A model generated the notes under the pieces. That model did no database searches. It saw nothing but the letters and a program-made list of their open reading frames with translations, and was not told the origin of the DNA. The position numbers and the translations under genes were made by a program. Source: Arcobacter sp. CECT 8985 (GTDB lineage: Bacteria; Campylobacterota; Campylobacteria; Campylobacterales; Arcobacteraceae). From it: a DNA stretch of 64,000 nucleotides. Below, one piece after another: positions 54,332-63,649 of the stretch. Numbering within the stretch: the stretch's first letter is position 1; each line of letters begins with the position of its first letter. Location: assembly GCF_004116495.1 (NCBI RefSeq), contig NZ_PDKC01000011.1, positions 1 through 64,000 on the forward strand, in the 5' to 3' direction.

Positions 54332-54808
54332 TTATTCCCAGAACTCTTTTAGCGCTTTATCATTTTTGTCAATTGGTCTTTCTTCAATAAAAATTTCATC
54401 ACTATTTTCATCATCAATTTTTATATTTTCTTCATCATCTATTGTACTAATATCATCAAAAGATATTTTTTCAATTTCTGCTAATGCTTTTTGAACATCT
54501 GCTTCGCTTAAATCATCTTTTTTTACTTCTTCATTTTTTTCTTTTTTTACTAATTTATTTACTTTAGAAATACTTTCTGAAGCTTCATCTTTTTTAATTT
54601 TAGTATATGAGTTTTTTAAACTCATATACTCTTCCATTATTTTTTCATATGTATCAAAATCAAGTAGCATAAAACTTGGTTTTCCATCTCTTAATATAAC
54701 TGCTTTTTCTATTTCTTTTTTATTTAATTTCTCAAATATACTTTTACTTTTTCTTATTAACTCAGTAGAAGAGTACATCTCTTTAGATGTATATTGTAAA
54801 TAGTTCAT
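54332..54808 (-). CDS. Phd/YefM-like protein with acidic tail
   Basis: A 158-residue protein. The first 65 residues resemble the Phd/YefM antitoxin fold (STELIRKSKSIFEKLNKKEIEKAVILRDGKPSFMLLDFDTYEKI). The remaining 90 residues are a highly acidic, low-complexity tail ending DKALKEFWE. No toxin gene is adjacent. It is one base upstream of the flavoprotein gene and probably co-transcribed. It may be a DNA-binding regulator of this operon. The split roles of the two halves are inferred. Confidence 0.6.
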   Translation of the reverse strand: MNYLQYTSKEMYSSTELIRKSKSIFEKLNKKEIEKAVILRDGKPSFMLLDFDTYEKIMEEYMSLKNSYTKIKKDEASESISKVNKLVKKEKNEEVKKDDLSEADVQKALAEIEKISFDDISTIDDEENIKIDDENSDEIFIEERPIDKNDKALKEFWE

Positions 54809-54837
54809 TTTAACTCCATTACAAATTAGAATATGTA

Positions 54838-55764
54838 TTAATTTACGTATTCTTTTATGTTTTCAACTATTAATTTAACTAACTTATTTCTTGCTTCAAT
54901 AGAACCCCATCCAATATGTGGTGTTAATGCTAGTCGCTCTTTATTTTGTACTTTAAGTAGAGGAGAAGTACTTTCTATTGGTTCTTTTACTACTACATCA
55001 ATACCACAATATAGTTCTTTGTTATCAATTATATTTGCTAAATCATATTCATTTATTATTCCACCACGACCAAGATTCATCAAGATTGCTCCATCTTTTA
55101 GCATATTTAAATTCGTTTTATTAAGCAAATTAACAGTTGAATCATTAAGTGGACAATGTACTGATATAATATCTGATTCTTTTAATAATGTTTCTAAATC
55201 TTTTTGTTCATAAGTTGTATTACTATTCTTACCACTTGTTGAATAATAACTAACATTACATCCAAATGATTTTGCAATTTTTGCAACATTACTTCCTATA
55301 TTTCCTAAACCAATTATACCCCAATTTTTGTTTTTTAATTCGAAGAATGGTTTGTCAATATGTGTAAATATTTCTGATTTTTCCCAGTGCCCATTATTTA
55401 CATATGAAGTATAATAATTAAGTTTTTGAATAAAATGAAATACATATGAGAATGTTAATTGTGTTACACTATCAGTAGAATACCCAGCAACATTTTTTAC
55501 TTCAATTTCTTTTTCTTTTGCGTATTCTAGGTCTACATTATTCATTCCAGTTGCTGCAATACAAATTAACTTAAGATTTGAATTATCCATAATTTCTTTA
55601 TCAATTACTACTTTATTTGTAATAACAATATCTGCATCTTTTACTCTGTTTAGAGTTTCAGTTGGTTTTGTAGTATCGTATACTATAACTTCACCAAATT
55701 GATTAAATTCATCTAAATTTACATCAAACCCAAGAGTAGCTCTATCTAAAAATACTAATTTCAT
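54838..55764 (-). CDS. D-2-hydroxyacid dehydrogenase
   Basis: A 308-residue NAD-dependent enzyme of the D-2-hydroxyacid group. The nucleotide-binding motif is WGIIGLGNIGSNVAKIAKSFG near residues 145-165; the catalytic-domain motifs LNLGRGGIINEYDLANI and LTPHIGWGS (active-site His) are present. It may interconvert hydroxypyruvate, glyoxylate or similar acids. The start chosen is ATG 55764, with AAAGG seven bases upstream; longer frames lack a site. The ribosome site is inside a 13-base-stem hairpin. The C-terminal residues after 290 are hydrophobic and end VN. Confidence 0.85.
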   Translation of the reverse strand: MKLVFLDRATLGFDVNLDEFNQFGEVIVYDTTKPTETLNRVKDADIVITNKVVIDKEIMDNSNLKLICIAATGMNNVDLEYAKEKEIEVKNVAGYSTDSVTQLTFSYVFHFIQKLNYYTSYVNNGHWEKSEIFTHIDKPFFELKNKNWGIIGLGNIGSNVAKIAKSFGCNVSYYSTSGKNSNTTYEQKDLETLLKESDIISVHCPLNDSTVNLLNKTNLNMLKDGAILMNLGRGGIINEYDLANIIDNKELYCGIDVVVKEPIESTSPLLKVQNKERLALTPHIGWGSIEARNKLVKLIVENIKEYVN

Positions 55765-55768
55765 TTGC

Positions 55769-55800
55769 ATACCTTTACATAATATTATATGTAAAGGTAT
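55769..55800. promoter_or_regulatory. Perfect inverted repeat masking the ribosome site of the hydroxyacid dehydrogenase gene
   Basis: ATACCTTTACATA (55769-55781) and TATGTAAAGGTAT (55788-55800) are 13-base complements around ATATTA. On the minus-strand message the AAAGG ribosome site is in the 3' arm and pairs with CCTTT. The hairpin may also end the upstream PhoH transcript. Confidence 0.6.
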
Positions 55801-55831
55801 CAAAATATTGCTAAAATTAATTTAAAATGAT

Positions 55832-57241
55832 TTATTTATTATCAGAACTGAAAATTTGTTCTGCCCATTCAGTAATTGGACCTCTTAATACTTTTTCAAG
55901 TTTAATAGCAAAAGGTTTCACTAAATCACTTCTGCTTTGTGTAGATTTTAATAATGTAGTTAATGCATTTGTATGTTTATTTACATAAAAATTATCTATT
56001 TGTTTATTACTTCCTAGTATTACAACTTTACAACTATTATCAATTCTTGAAAGAACCATTTGCATTGTTTTATTTGACATATTTTGGGCTTCATCAATTA
56101 TTACAAATGCACTTGAAAGAGTTCTTCCTCTCATCTCTCCTACCCACATAGTCTCTATTGAATAATTTTGTATTAATTGTTCTATTCTTGAGCTAACTTC
56201 TGAATCATCTAACTCTTCTGCTTGATAATTTTTCTTAGATGTTTTTCTTTTGTGCTCACTTCTTATAATATAGTCTAAACTATCCATTAATGGATGATTG
56301 TAAATTCTAAATTTTTCTTCAAGACCAGGTAAATATCCTATATCTTCACCTTTATCTAATGATTCAATTGAGTTTCTAATATATATTATTCTTTGAAAAT
56401 GTTTTTGTCTTACTAACTTTAAAGCTCCACTTAAAGCTAAAAGAGTTTTACCACTTCCTGCTTTTGCTTCAATAATTAAAACATTAAAGTAGTGGTTTAG
56501 TATAGCATTTGAAAAGAATAGTTGCTCTTTGTTTAGTGGTGTAATTGTTTGATTTCTTATTTCTGTTTCATCTAAAACTGATATTTTGCCATTTTGCACG
56601 CATGCTAATAAAACTTGATCTGAACCTTTTACTTTAAAACAATAAGCAAAATTATATGGTTTATACTCACTATCGTATTCTAAAATCGAAGAATTATTAA
56701 TATTTTCTAACTGCTCAAACTCTATTTGTATAGTTTTAATAAACTCATAATTAAAATCATCTTCATTTGAACCAAGTAGGGCACTTGTATTAATATCAAG
56801 TGAGATTGCTCTTGTTCTTGCCATTATATCCAATGATAAAAAACTACATTCTATATCATAATGGCCTTGACAAAATTTTGCAATTTCTAATATTTTTCTA
56901 TCATTTATTATATTTATTGCACTATTTTTTGAGTTAATTTTGTATTCATCTTTAGAAACAATATCAATTGTAACACTCATAATATCTTCTATTTTTAGTC
57001 TTACAATTTTATAATCATTAACTTTTTTAGCTTCAAGAATATCAGAATTTTCTAATATTCTAGCAAATTCTCTTGCTTGAAAATTTATCTCATCAAAGCC
57101 ACTTTTTTTTGTATCAATTTCATCTAGAACTGTTTCTGGTAAAACGACCAAGTTTTTATTGTTATCACTTAATTTAAAAATATTCTGTGCATCACCAAGA
57201 AGAATATTTGTATCTAATATATATACTTTTTCAAAATTCAT
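55832..57241 (-). CDS. PIN-domain PhoH-family ATPase
   Basis: A 469-residue protein joining an N-terminal PIN nuclease-like domain (about 1-140, YILDTNILLGD with acidic residues) to a C-terminal PhoH ATPase (about 230-469). The latter has Walker A EAKAGSGKTLLALSGAL, Walker B FVIIDEAQNMS, and LSRIDNSCKVVILGSNKQID. This PhoH2 layout has been linked to RNA unwinding and cleavage. It overlaps hemJ by four bases. Confidence 0.88.
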   Translation of the reverse strand: MNFEKVYILDTNILLGDAQNIFKLSDNNKNLVVLPETVLDEIDTKKSGFDEINFQAREFARILENSDILEAKKVNDYKIVRLKIEDIMSVTIDIVSKDEYKINSKNSAINIINDRKILEIAKFCQGHYDIECSFLSLDIMARTRAISLDINTSALLGSNEDDFNYEFIKTIQIEFEQLENINNSSILEYDSEYKPYNFAYCFKVKGSDQVLLACVQNGKISVLDETEIRNQTITPLNKEQLFFSNAILNHYFNVLIIEAKAGSGKTLLALSGALKLVRQKHFQRIIYIRNSIESLDKGEDIGYLPGLEEKFRIYNHPLMDSLDYIIRSEHKRKTSKKNYQAEELDDSEVSSRIEQLIQNYSIETMWVGEMRGRTLSSAFVIIDEAQNMSNKTMQMVLSRIDNSCKVVILGSNKQIDNFYVNKHTNALTTLLKSTQSRSDLVKPFAIKLEKVLRGPITEWAEQIFSSDNK

Positions 57242-57771
57242 GCAGCATCTTTTGGTTTTTGTTTTAATACTTTATAAATAATAAAAGCTCCTACTGCTAA
57301 AGTTATTAAAGTAAATGCCATTGAAAATGTCTTTGTAATTACATACCCAACAATTAGTAAAGACAATACTGTTGGTACTTCATTATATGCTCTAAAAAAA
57401 TTCCCGCTTTTTGGATATAAATCCATTTCTAATTTTTTTCTATAATACTCTAAAGAAAAAGAGTAAACAACTAATATTGCAGCAAAAAATAGTTTTGCAT
57501 AAAGCCAAGGATCGTTTAAATCAAGCATACTTGGTGAAATAATTATCATTAATATACCGCTTATAATTGTTGCCCACATTGCAGGTAATCCAATATACTT
57601 ATACATTTTATATTCTTGAATTTTTACTACTTCAACAAAATCTGGCTTGTTTTTATGTTCTGTATGATATACATACAATCTTGGTTGGTAAAAAAGCATC
57701 GCCATCCATGACAATACTGCCATGACATGAAAAATCACAATCCATAAATAATAACTAAGTAGTAAGTCCAT
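57238..57771 (-). CDS. hemJ: Protoporphyrinogen IX oxidase HemJ-like membrane protein
   Basis: A 177-residue membrane protein with four or five helices. IVIFHVMAVLSWMAMLFYQPRLYVYH contains the conserved His and Arg of HemJ, and DPWLYAKLFFAAILVVYSF and FRAYNEVPTVL are family blocks. It oxidises protoporphyrinogen IX in heme synthesis. The start is ATG 57771, which overlaps the rarA stop as TAATG and has GAGG eight bases upstream. A 10-codon longer start inside rarA has no site. Confidence 0.85.
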   Translation of the reverse strand: MDLLLSYYLWIVIFHVMAVLSWMAMLFYQPRLYVYHTEHKNKPDFVEVVKIQEYKMYKYIGLPAMWATIISGILMIIISPSMLDLNDPWLYAKLFFAAILVVYSFSLEYYRKKLEMDLYPKSGNFFRAYNEVPTVLSLLIVGYVITKTFSMAFTLITLAVGAFIIYKVLKQKPKDAA

Positions 57772-58955
57772 TACACTTTCCTCTTTATTTTTTTTAGCCA
57801 TTCATTCAATGTCTTTTCATATCCTATATTATCACTCTCATAATATTTAATTGAAAGTGGTAAATACTCTTGTTCTACCCATCCACCATAATCATGTGGA
57901 TATTTGTAGCCTTTATGAAAAGAATCTAGATGTTTTGGTATTTGTAAGATTCTACCATTTTTTATATCAGCTAATGCTTTATTGATACCACAATAAGCAC
58001 TATTTGATTTTGGACAGGAAGCTAAGTAAATTGCACATTGACCTAATATTATTCTTGCTTCAGGATAACCTATTTTATTACAAGCATGCATCGTACTTAC
58101 TGCAAGATTCAGTGCATTTGGATTTGCGTTACCAATATCTTCACTTGCAAAAATAACCATTCTTCTTGTAATAAAATCAACACTCTCTCCACCATTTATT
58201 AATCTTCCTAGATAATATAAGGCTGCATCAACATCTGAACCTCTAAGTGATTTTATCATTGCACTTGCTAAATCATAATGAGTATCACTTGAACTAACAC
58301 CATCACCAATGATATTACTTCTTAACTCTTTTAACATTTCAATAGTAATTACATTATCAACTTTTGAAGCAAAATTAAGCAAATTTAACATTGCCCTAGC
58401 ATCACCACTACTTGATGCAATTAAATACTCTCTTGCTTCTTTATTTAGTTCTATTTGGGTATCTTTGATTGCGTCATCGACTATTCCATTTAACTCAATA
58501 TTTGTAAGTGGTAAAAACTCATATAAAAAGGATCTAGAACGAATAGCAGAAGTTAAAGTAAAAAATGGATTTTCAGTGCTTGCTCCTATAATTATAGCAT
58601 CATAATTTTCCATTACTGGTAATAATACTTCTTGTTGGTTTTTTGATAATCTATGTACTTCATCAATAAATACAATTGGTTTAATTAAAGAATTTTTATA
58701 TTTATCAAATACTTTTCTAAGATCTTCTATTTTTATAGAAGTTGCATTAAAATAATAATAATCACTATTTATATGTCTTGCTATTATTTTTGCTAAGGTA
58801 GTTTTTCCAGTTCCTGGTTTTCCATAGAAAAAAAGATGAGGAATCTCTTTTTTCATTAGTAGTTTATATAAGGCTTTATCTCTTCCAATTATATGGCTTT
58901 GACCAACAAAATTATCTAAAGTTGTTGGTCTTAGCTGGTTTGCTAAATCAATCAT
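57771..58955 (-). CDS. rarA: Replication-associated recombination protein A (RarA/MgsA)
   Basis: A 394-residue AAA+ ATPase. Walker A GKPGTGKTTLAK is near residue 45, Walker B FIDEVHRLSKNQQEVLLP near 95, and the sensor GASTENPFFTLTSAIRSRS near 125. The C-terminal tetramerisation domain includes SLRGSDVDAALYYLGRLI and ASEDIGNANP. It acts at stalled replication forks. The start overlaps the pseudouridine synthase gene by eight bases. Confidence 0.95.
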   Translation of the reverse strand: MIDLANQLRPTTLDNFVGQSHIIGRDKALYKLLMKKEIPHLFFYGKPGTGKTTLAKIIARHINSDYYYFNATSIKIEDLRKVFDKYKNSLIKPIVFIDEVHRLSKNQQEVLLPVMENYDAIIIGASTENPFFTLTSAIRSRSFLYEFLPLTNIELNGIVDDAIKDTQIELNKEAREYLIASSSGDARAMLNLLNFASKVDNVITIEMLKELRSNIIGDGVSSSDTHYDLASAMIKSLRGSDVDAALYYLGRLINGGESVDFITRRMVIFASEDIGNANPNALNLAVSTMHACNKIGYPEARIILGQCAIYLASCPKSNSAYCGINKALADIKNGRILQIPKHLDSFHKGYKYPHDYGGWVEQEYLPLSIKYYESDNIGYEKTLNEWLKKIKRKV

Positions 58956-59763
58956 TTTCTAGTGTTCTTAAATACTCTCTTAAATGTCTATACTCCTCTT
59001 TTGAAAGGAATCTGCTTTTTCCTGTTGGTAAGTTATTTAAAGATACTCCACCAAAATCTAATCTTTTTAAATCCATTACATTTAAGCCAAAGTGAGAAAA
59101 GAATCTTCTTAACTCTCTATTTTTACCTTCACTAATAACTACTTTGATTTTAGAAAAGTTTGTATTATTTGTCAATATTTGATAAGCAACAAAAGGAGAA
59201 AAGCTCATTGATTTTATTTGTGATTTTTCATGTGCACCACTTGTAGCATCATCAAGATTTAGACCATCTCTCATTGCTTGTTCAACTTTATGAGTTATCT
59301 CACCATCAACTTTTAATTTATAAACTCTTTCCAAAGTAGAGTGCATTAAAGAGTTTACCACATCAACACTATCAGATAATAAAAGTACACCTTCACTTGC
59401 AAAATCTAATCTTCCTATTGGTAAGTAATGTTTATATTTACTTCCTAAAGTATGATAAATAGTTCTTCTTCCTTGAGGATCATGTTTTGTTACTAATTCA
59501 CCTTTTGGTTTATTATAAACAATTACAGTATACATTCTTTCTCTATCTATTTTTACAACTTGTTTTTCTATTTTTACAAGGTCATTTTCAGTTACTTTTG
59601 TAGCTAAATTAGTAACTACTTTTGAATTAACGCTAACTTTCCCATCTTCAATAAGTTTATCAGCTTCTCTTCTTGAGTATTTACTATTATGAGAAATAAA
59701 TTTATTAAGTCTAATTAACTCAATTTTTTCCTCTTTTTTTATTTTTTTATTTTCAGTTGGCAT
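58948..59763 (-). CDS. RsuA/RluB-family pseudouridine synthase
   Basis: A 271-residue RNA-modifying enzyme. An S4 domain (about 15-65, RLNKFISHNSKYSRREADKLI) is followed by the synthase domain with LPIGRLDFASEGVLLLSD, whose Asp is catalytic. Further blocks include EGKNRELRRFFSHFG. The start chosen is ATG 59763, with AAGGA upstream; a 10-codon longer frame lies inside the kdsD end and lacks a site. Whether it acts on 16S or 23S rRNA is not decided. Confidence 0.92.
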   Translation of the reverse strand: MPTENKKIKKEEKIELIRLNKFISHNSKYSRREADKLIEDGKVSVNSKVVTNLATKVTENDLVKIEKQVVKIDRERMYTVIVYNKPKGELVTKHDPQGRRTIYHTLGSKYKHYLPIGRLDFASEGVLLLSDSVDVVNSLMHSTLERVYKLKVDGEITHKVEQAMRDGLNLDDATSGAHEKSQIKSMSFSPFVAYQILTNNTNFSKIKVVISEGKNRELRRFFSHFGLNVMDLKRLDFGGVSLNNLPTGKSRFLSKEEYRHLREYLRTLEND

Positions 59764-59773
59764 GTTTCTTTCC

Positions 59774-60745
59774 TTATTTAATACCAGCTTCAATTAAGTC
59801 ATGTATATGTAAAACTCCTATTAAGTTTTCATTACTATCAACTACAATAAGAAGTTGTATTTTAAAATTTTCTATTATATGCAATGCATCACTTGCCAAT
59901 AAATTCTTATCATTTATTACTCTTGGATTTTTAGTTGCAACTTCCTCAACAGAGCAATCTAAAGAAAATTCATCACTCATTAATGCTCTTCTTAAATCTC
60001 CATCACTTAATAGTGCTATAACTTTTTGATTTTTATCAACTATAACAACACTTCCTAATCGACCTTCGCTCATTGTTACAATGGCATCTTTTAACTTTGT
60101 TTCACGTGAAACTACAGGAAGATTATCTTTTCTTAATAAGTCATCAACCTTTACAAAAAGTTGTTTACCAAGACTTCCTCCTGGATGAAAAGAAGCAAAA
60201 TCTTCTTTTTTAAACTCTCTTTTTCTCATAAGACAAACTGCTAAAACATCACCCATTGCCATAGTTAATGTAGTAGAAGAAGTAGGAGCTGTGTCTAAAG
60301 GACAAGCTTCTTTAGTTACATTAATATTAAAAAAGAAATCAGCATACTTTCCTAAAGTTGAACTTTTACTTCTTGCCATAGCTATCAAAGGAATATCAAA
60401 TCTTTTTAAATGTGGTAATATTTGAATAAGTTCTTCACTCTCACCACTATAAGATATTCCTAAAACAATATCATCTTTTCCAATCATTCCTAAATCACCA
60501 TGCATAGCTTCAGTAGGGTGAAGGAAAAAAGAGCTCGTCCCTGTACTTGCTAAAGTTGCTGCAATTTTTGTTCCAACTAATCCTGATTTTCCAACACCAG
60601 TTACGATTAATTTACCTTTACAGTTAACAATTAATTCAACAACCTTTTCAAAATCAATTTCATCATTATCTAACTTTTTAGCAGCAATTTCTAATTCATT
60701 TGCTTCAGTTAATAAAACCTCTTTTGCAAGCTCTTTATAATTCAT
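59774..60745 (-). CDS. kdsD: Arabinose-5-phosphate isomerase (KdsD/KpsF)
   Basis: A 323-residue sugar isomerase. The SIS domain (about 35-170) has VTGVGKSGLVGTKIAATLASTGT, HPTEAMHGDLGM and SYSGESEELI. Two CBS domains follow (about 200-320). It makes arabinose 5-phosphate for Kdo in lipopolysaccharide. It lies nine bases after the RNase J gene and 10 before the pseudouridine synthase. KpsF from a capsule locus is possible by homology, but no capsule gene is nearby. Confidence 0.92.
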   Translation of the reverse strand: MNYKELAKEVLLTEANELEIAAKKLDNDEIDFEKVVELIVNCKGKLIVTGVGKSGLVGTKIAATLASTGTSSFFLHPTEAMHGDLGMIGKDDIVLGISYSGESEELIQILPHLKRFDIPLIAMARSKSSTLGKYADFFFNINVTKEACPLDTAPTSSTTLTMAMGDVLAVCLMRKREFKKEDFASFHPGGSLGKQLFVKVDDLLRKDNLPVVSRETKLKDAIVTMSEGRLGSVVIVDKNQKVIALLSDGDLRRALMSDEFSLDCSVEEVATKNPRVINDKNLLASDALHIIENFKIQLLIVVDSNENLIGVLHIHDLIEAGIK

Positions 60746-60754
60746 CTATTTTCC

Positions 60755-62797
60755 TTATTGAACAAAAACAGTTGGTACAATCATTGGATATTTTTTATAT
60801 TTTCTAACACAATGTTTTCTTACAACTTTTCTAATTTCATCTTCTAATATTTTACTATTTTTAAATATACCAGGTCTAGCATTTTTAAGTGCAGTATTTA
60901 ATATTTCTTCAATCTCTTTACTAAATGCTCTATCTAACTTGTTAGGAACAAGTCCAAATGATGATACTTTTGGTTTTTGAGACAATGTTCTATCATCTGC
61001 ATTAACTTGTGCAACAATCATCACAACACCTTCATTTGCCATAGTTTGTCTATCAATAATAATATCATCAGCAATTTTATTGTTTAGTTGATTATCAATA
61101 TAAACTTTACCTGTCTTAACAGTTCTTACTTTTTTCAAATATTTTGGTGATACTTCAACTTGTTCACCATCACTCATAATATATAAATTTCTTTCTAAAA
61201 CACCACAGTCAATACCAGTTTGCCCATGTCTTAATGCATGATTATATTCACCATGTACTGGCATAAAAAACTTAGGTTTAATAAGTCTTAACATCAATTT
61301 TTGCTCTTCTTGTGCAGCATGTCCTGAAACGTGAATATCACTAAAGTCTTGATATGCAACTTTAGCACCAGCTTTTAATAGATGATTAATAATTCCCGAA
61401 ACACTCGCTTCATTTCCAGGAATTGCTTTTGCTGAAAGAATTATTTGATCTTCTGGCTTGATTTTAATATGTCTATGTTCATGTATAGCCATTCTATAAA
61501 GAGCACTCATTGACTCACCTTGACTTCCAGTTGTTATAATAAGTACTTCATTATCATTATATTTGTTTACTTCATGAGCATCAATAAATTGATCTCTTGG
61601 AAATTTAACATATCCTAAACTCATAGCAAGTTCAAGGTTTTTTTCCATTGATCTACCAATAACACAGATTTTTCTATTAAATGCAAGTCCTCTTTCAATT
61701 GCTTGAGAAACTCTATGAATATTTGAAGAAAAAGTAGACATGATAACTCTACCTTTTGCACTTTGAAAAATCTTATCAAAAGTAGGGCCAACAGTTTTTT
61801 CTGATTTTGTAAAACCTGGAGAGTGAGAATTAGTTGAATCACTTGTTAAAAGTAATACTCCTTGTTCACCGTAATAAGCTAATCTATGTAAATCAGTTGG
61901 ATATCCATCAATTGGAGTATGGTCAATTTTAAAATCACCTGTATGAATAATTGTTCCTGCTTCTGTTTTTACTGCAATTGCAGATGAATCAATAATAGAG
62001 TGAGTTATGTGCATCCATTCTACTTCAAAATCACCAATTTTAATTGGTACTCTTTTTTGAATAGCTCTGAAATATTTTCTATGTTCTCTCATTTTATGTT
62101 CATCAAATTTTGAACCAATCATTTCTAATGGCAAAGATGTTCCATAAACTGGAAATTGCATCTCTTTAAATAAATATGGCATTGCACCAATATGATCTTC
62201 ATGTCCATGAGTTATGATAATTCCTGCAATTTTATTTTTAATTTCTCTAATATAAGTAAAATCTGGAATTAAAATATCAACACCATGCATATCATCATCT
62301 GGGAAACTCATACCAACATCTACAATTATTGCACTGTTTTCAGTCTCCATAACCATCATATTCCCACCAATTTCACCTAAACCACCTAATGGCGTAATTC
62401 TTACTTTAGCATTAGTATTTAAATTCAACTTGTAGTGTGGATTTAATCTATCTCTATGAATTTTTTCATTTATTTGATGTGCTTTTTTTAGATCACTAAT
62501 CCAACCATCACCTTTTTGTAAAGGTACTTTATGTGGTTTATTATTTGTAGGTCTTCTTTTTCTTTGTTGTGTATTTGAAGAGTTACTTTTTTTATCTTCT
62601 GTAGTATTTGAAGTTGTATTAGTATTCGTATTTTTACTTGTATTATTATTTGTAGTAGTGTTACTATTATTAGTTCTATTACTATTTTTTGTTCGAGTAG
62701 TTCTTGGTTTACTCTGCCTAGTTGTAGTTTTTTGAGTATTTTGAGTAGAAGCTTTTTTTTCTGCTACTTTATCCTCTTGTACTTTCGTTTCTTCCAT
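60755..62797 (-). CDS. rnj: Ribonuclease J with low-complexity N-terminal extension
   Basis: A 680-residue metallo-beta-lactamase-fold RNase. The metal motif HGHEDHIGAMPY, HTGDFKIDHTPIDG, GSQGESMSALYRMA, HVSGHAAQEEQKLML and MPVHGEYNH are all present. The first 90 or so residues are a basic extension rich in Asn, Thr, Lys and Arg (with NTNTTSNTTE-type stretches), like the extension of Helicobacter pylori RNase J. The start is ATG 62797 with AAAGG upstream, overlapping ksgA by 29 bases. Confidence 0.93.
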   Translation of the reverse strand: MEETKVQEDKVAEKKASTQNTQKTTTRQSKPRTTRTKNSNRTNNSNTTTNNNTSKNTNTNTTSNTTEDKKSNSSNTQQRKRRPTNNKPHKVPLQKGDGWISDLKKAHQINEKIHRDRLNPHYKLNLNTNAKVRITPLGGLGEIGGNMMVMETENSAIIVDVGMSFPDDDMHGVDILIPDFTYIREIKNKIAGIIITHGHEDHIGAMPYLFKEMQFPVYGTSLPLEMIGSKFDEHKMREHRKYFRAIQKRVPIKIGDFEVEWMHITHSIIDSSAIAVKTEAGTIIHTGDFKIDHTPIDGYPTDLHRLAYYGEQGVLLLTSDSTNSHSPGFTKSEKTVGPTFDKIFQSAKGRVIMSTFSSNIHRVSQAIERGLAFNRKICVIGRSMEKNLELAMSLGYVKFPRDQFIDAHEVNKYNDNEVLIITTGSQGESMSALYRMAIHEHRHIKIKPEDQIILSAKAIPGNEASVSGIINHLLKAGAKVAYQDFSDIHVSGHAAQEEQKLMLRLIKPKFFMPVHGEYNHALRHGQTGIDCGVLERNLYIMSDGEQVEVSPKYLKKVRTVKTGKVYIDNQLNNKIADDIIIDRQTMANEGVVMIVAQVNADDRTLSQKPKVSSFGLVPNKLDRAFSKEIEEILNTALKNARPGIFKNSKILEDEIRKVVRKHCVRKYKKYPMIVPTVFVQ

Positions 62798-63578
62798 TTT
62801 TAACCTTTGTATACATTTGGCTATACAAAGATGCGCTAACTTCATGAGGTCTTCTATTTTCTTCTATATCAAGTTGTTTAAATATCTCACTTAAGTTTTG
62901 TTTATCTACTATTGAAGAAAGGTTTTTTGATAGTTTTTTTCTTGGTTGAGAAAAACAAGCTTTCAAAAACTTTTTAAAATCTTCACTAATAGACTTAGTC
63001 AAATCTTTTTTAAGATATAAAACAGAGGAAACAACCTTTGGAGCAGGGTTGAATGATTCAGGAGGAACATCAAATAGTATCCTTGAATCGGTTGTCAATA
63101 ATTGTGTAATAATTCCAAGTGAAGAGAACTCTTTTTCATTTACTCTTGCAGTAAACTTCTGTGCAACTTCTTTTTGAATCATAACAATTATATGCTCACA
63201 ATTAGCATCCTCTAATGCTCTTAATATAATATTTGTTGCGATATAGTAAGGTAAATTTGCTATTAAATCATATTTACCTTCATGTAACGTCTTTTGCTCT
63301 TCCCAAGCTTTTAGTACATCATTATGCACTATCTTTAATCGGCTACTTTCTATTTCGTCTTCGAATTTAGACCCTAAAATACCAATTAAATCAGTATCTA
63401 CTTCATAAGCAGTCATATCTTTGTACTTGACTAAATTTTTTGTCAAATCACCTAAGCCAGGCCCAATCTCAACTACGTAATTATCGCCTTTGGGCATCGC
63501 TTGGATGATTCTAGTTAGTACTGTTGAATCAATTAAAAAATTTTGTCCGTATTTCTTTTTAGCTTTAATATTTTCCAT
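62769..63578 (-). CDS. ksgA: 16S rRNA dimethyladenosine transferase KsgA
   Basis: A 269-residue methyltransferase that dimethylates two adjacent adenosines near the 3' end of 16S rRNA. GQNFLIDSTVL, VVEIGPGLGDLTKNL, NLPYYIATNIILRAL, and FNPAPKVVSSVLYL are typical, and the conserved NLPY tetrad is intact. ATG 63578 was chosen; a TTG two codons earlier is possible, and neither has a clear ribosome site. The 3' end overlaps the RNase J gene by 29 bases. A 71-base divergent promoter region separates it from hisF. Confidence 0.94.
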   Translation of the reverse strand: MENIKAKKKYGQNFLIDSTVLTRIIQAMPKGDNYVVEIGPGLGDLTKNLVKYKDMTAYEVDTDLIGILGSKFEDEIESSRLKIVHNDVLKAWEEQKTLHEGKYDLIANLPYYIATNIILRALEDANCEHIIVMIQKEVAQKFTARVNEKEFSSLGIITQLLTTDSRILFDVPPESFNPAPKVVSSVLYLKKDLTKSISEDFKKFLKACFSQPRKKLSKNLSSIVDKQNLSEIFKQLDIEENRRPHEVSASLYSQMYTKVKNGRNESTRG

Positions 63579-63649
63579 AAGCAATTAGTATATCTAATTT
63601 TAACTTACATTTAGATAAGATTTTTTCATATTAAATTTAAGGATTTGTT

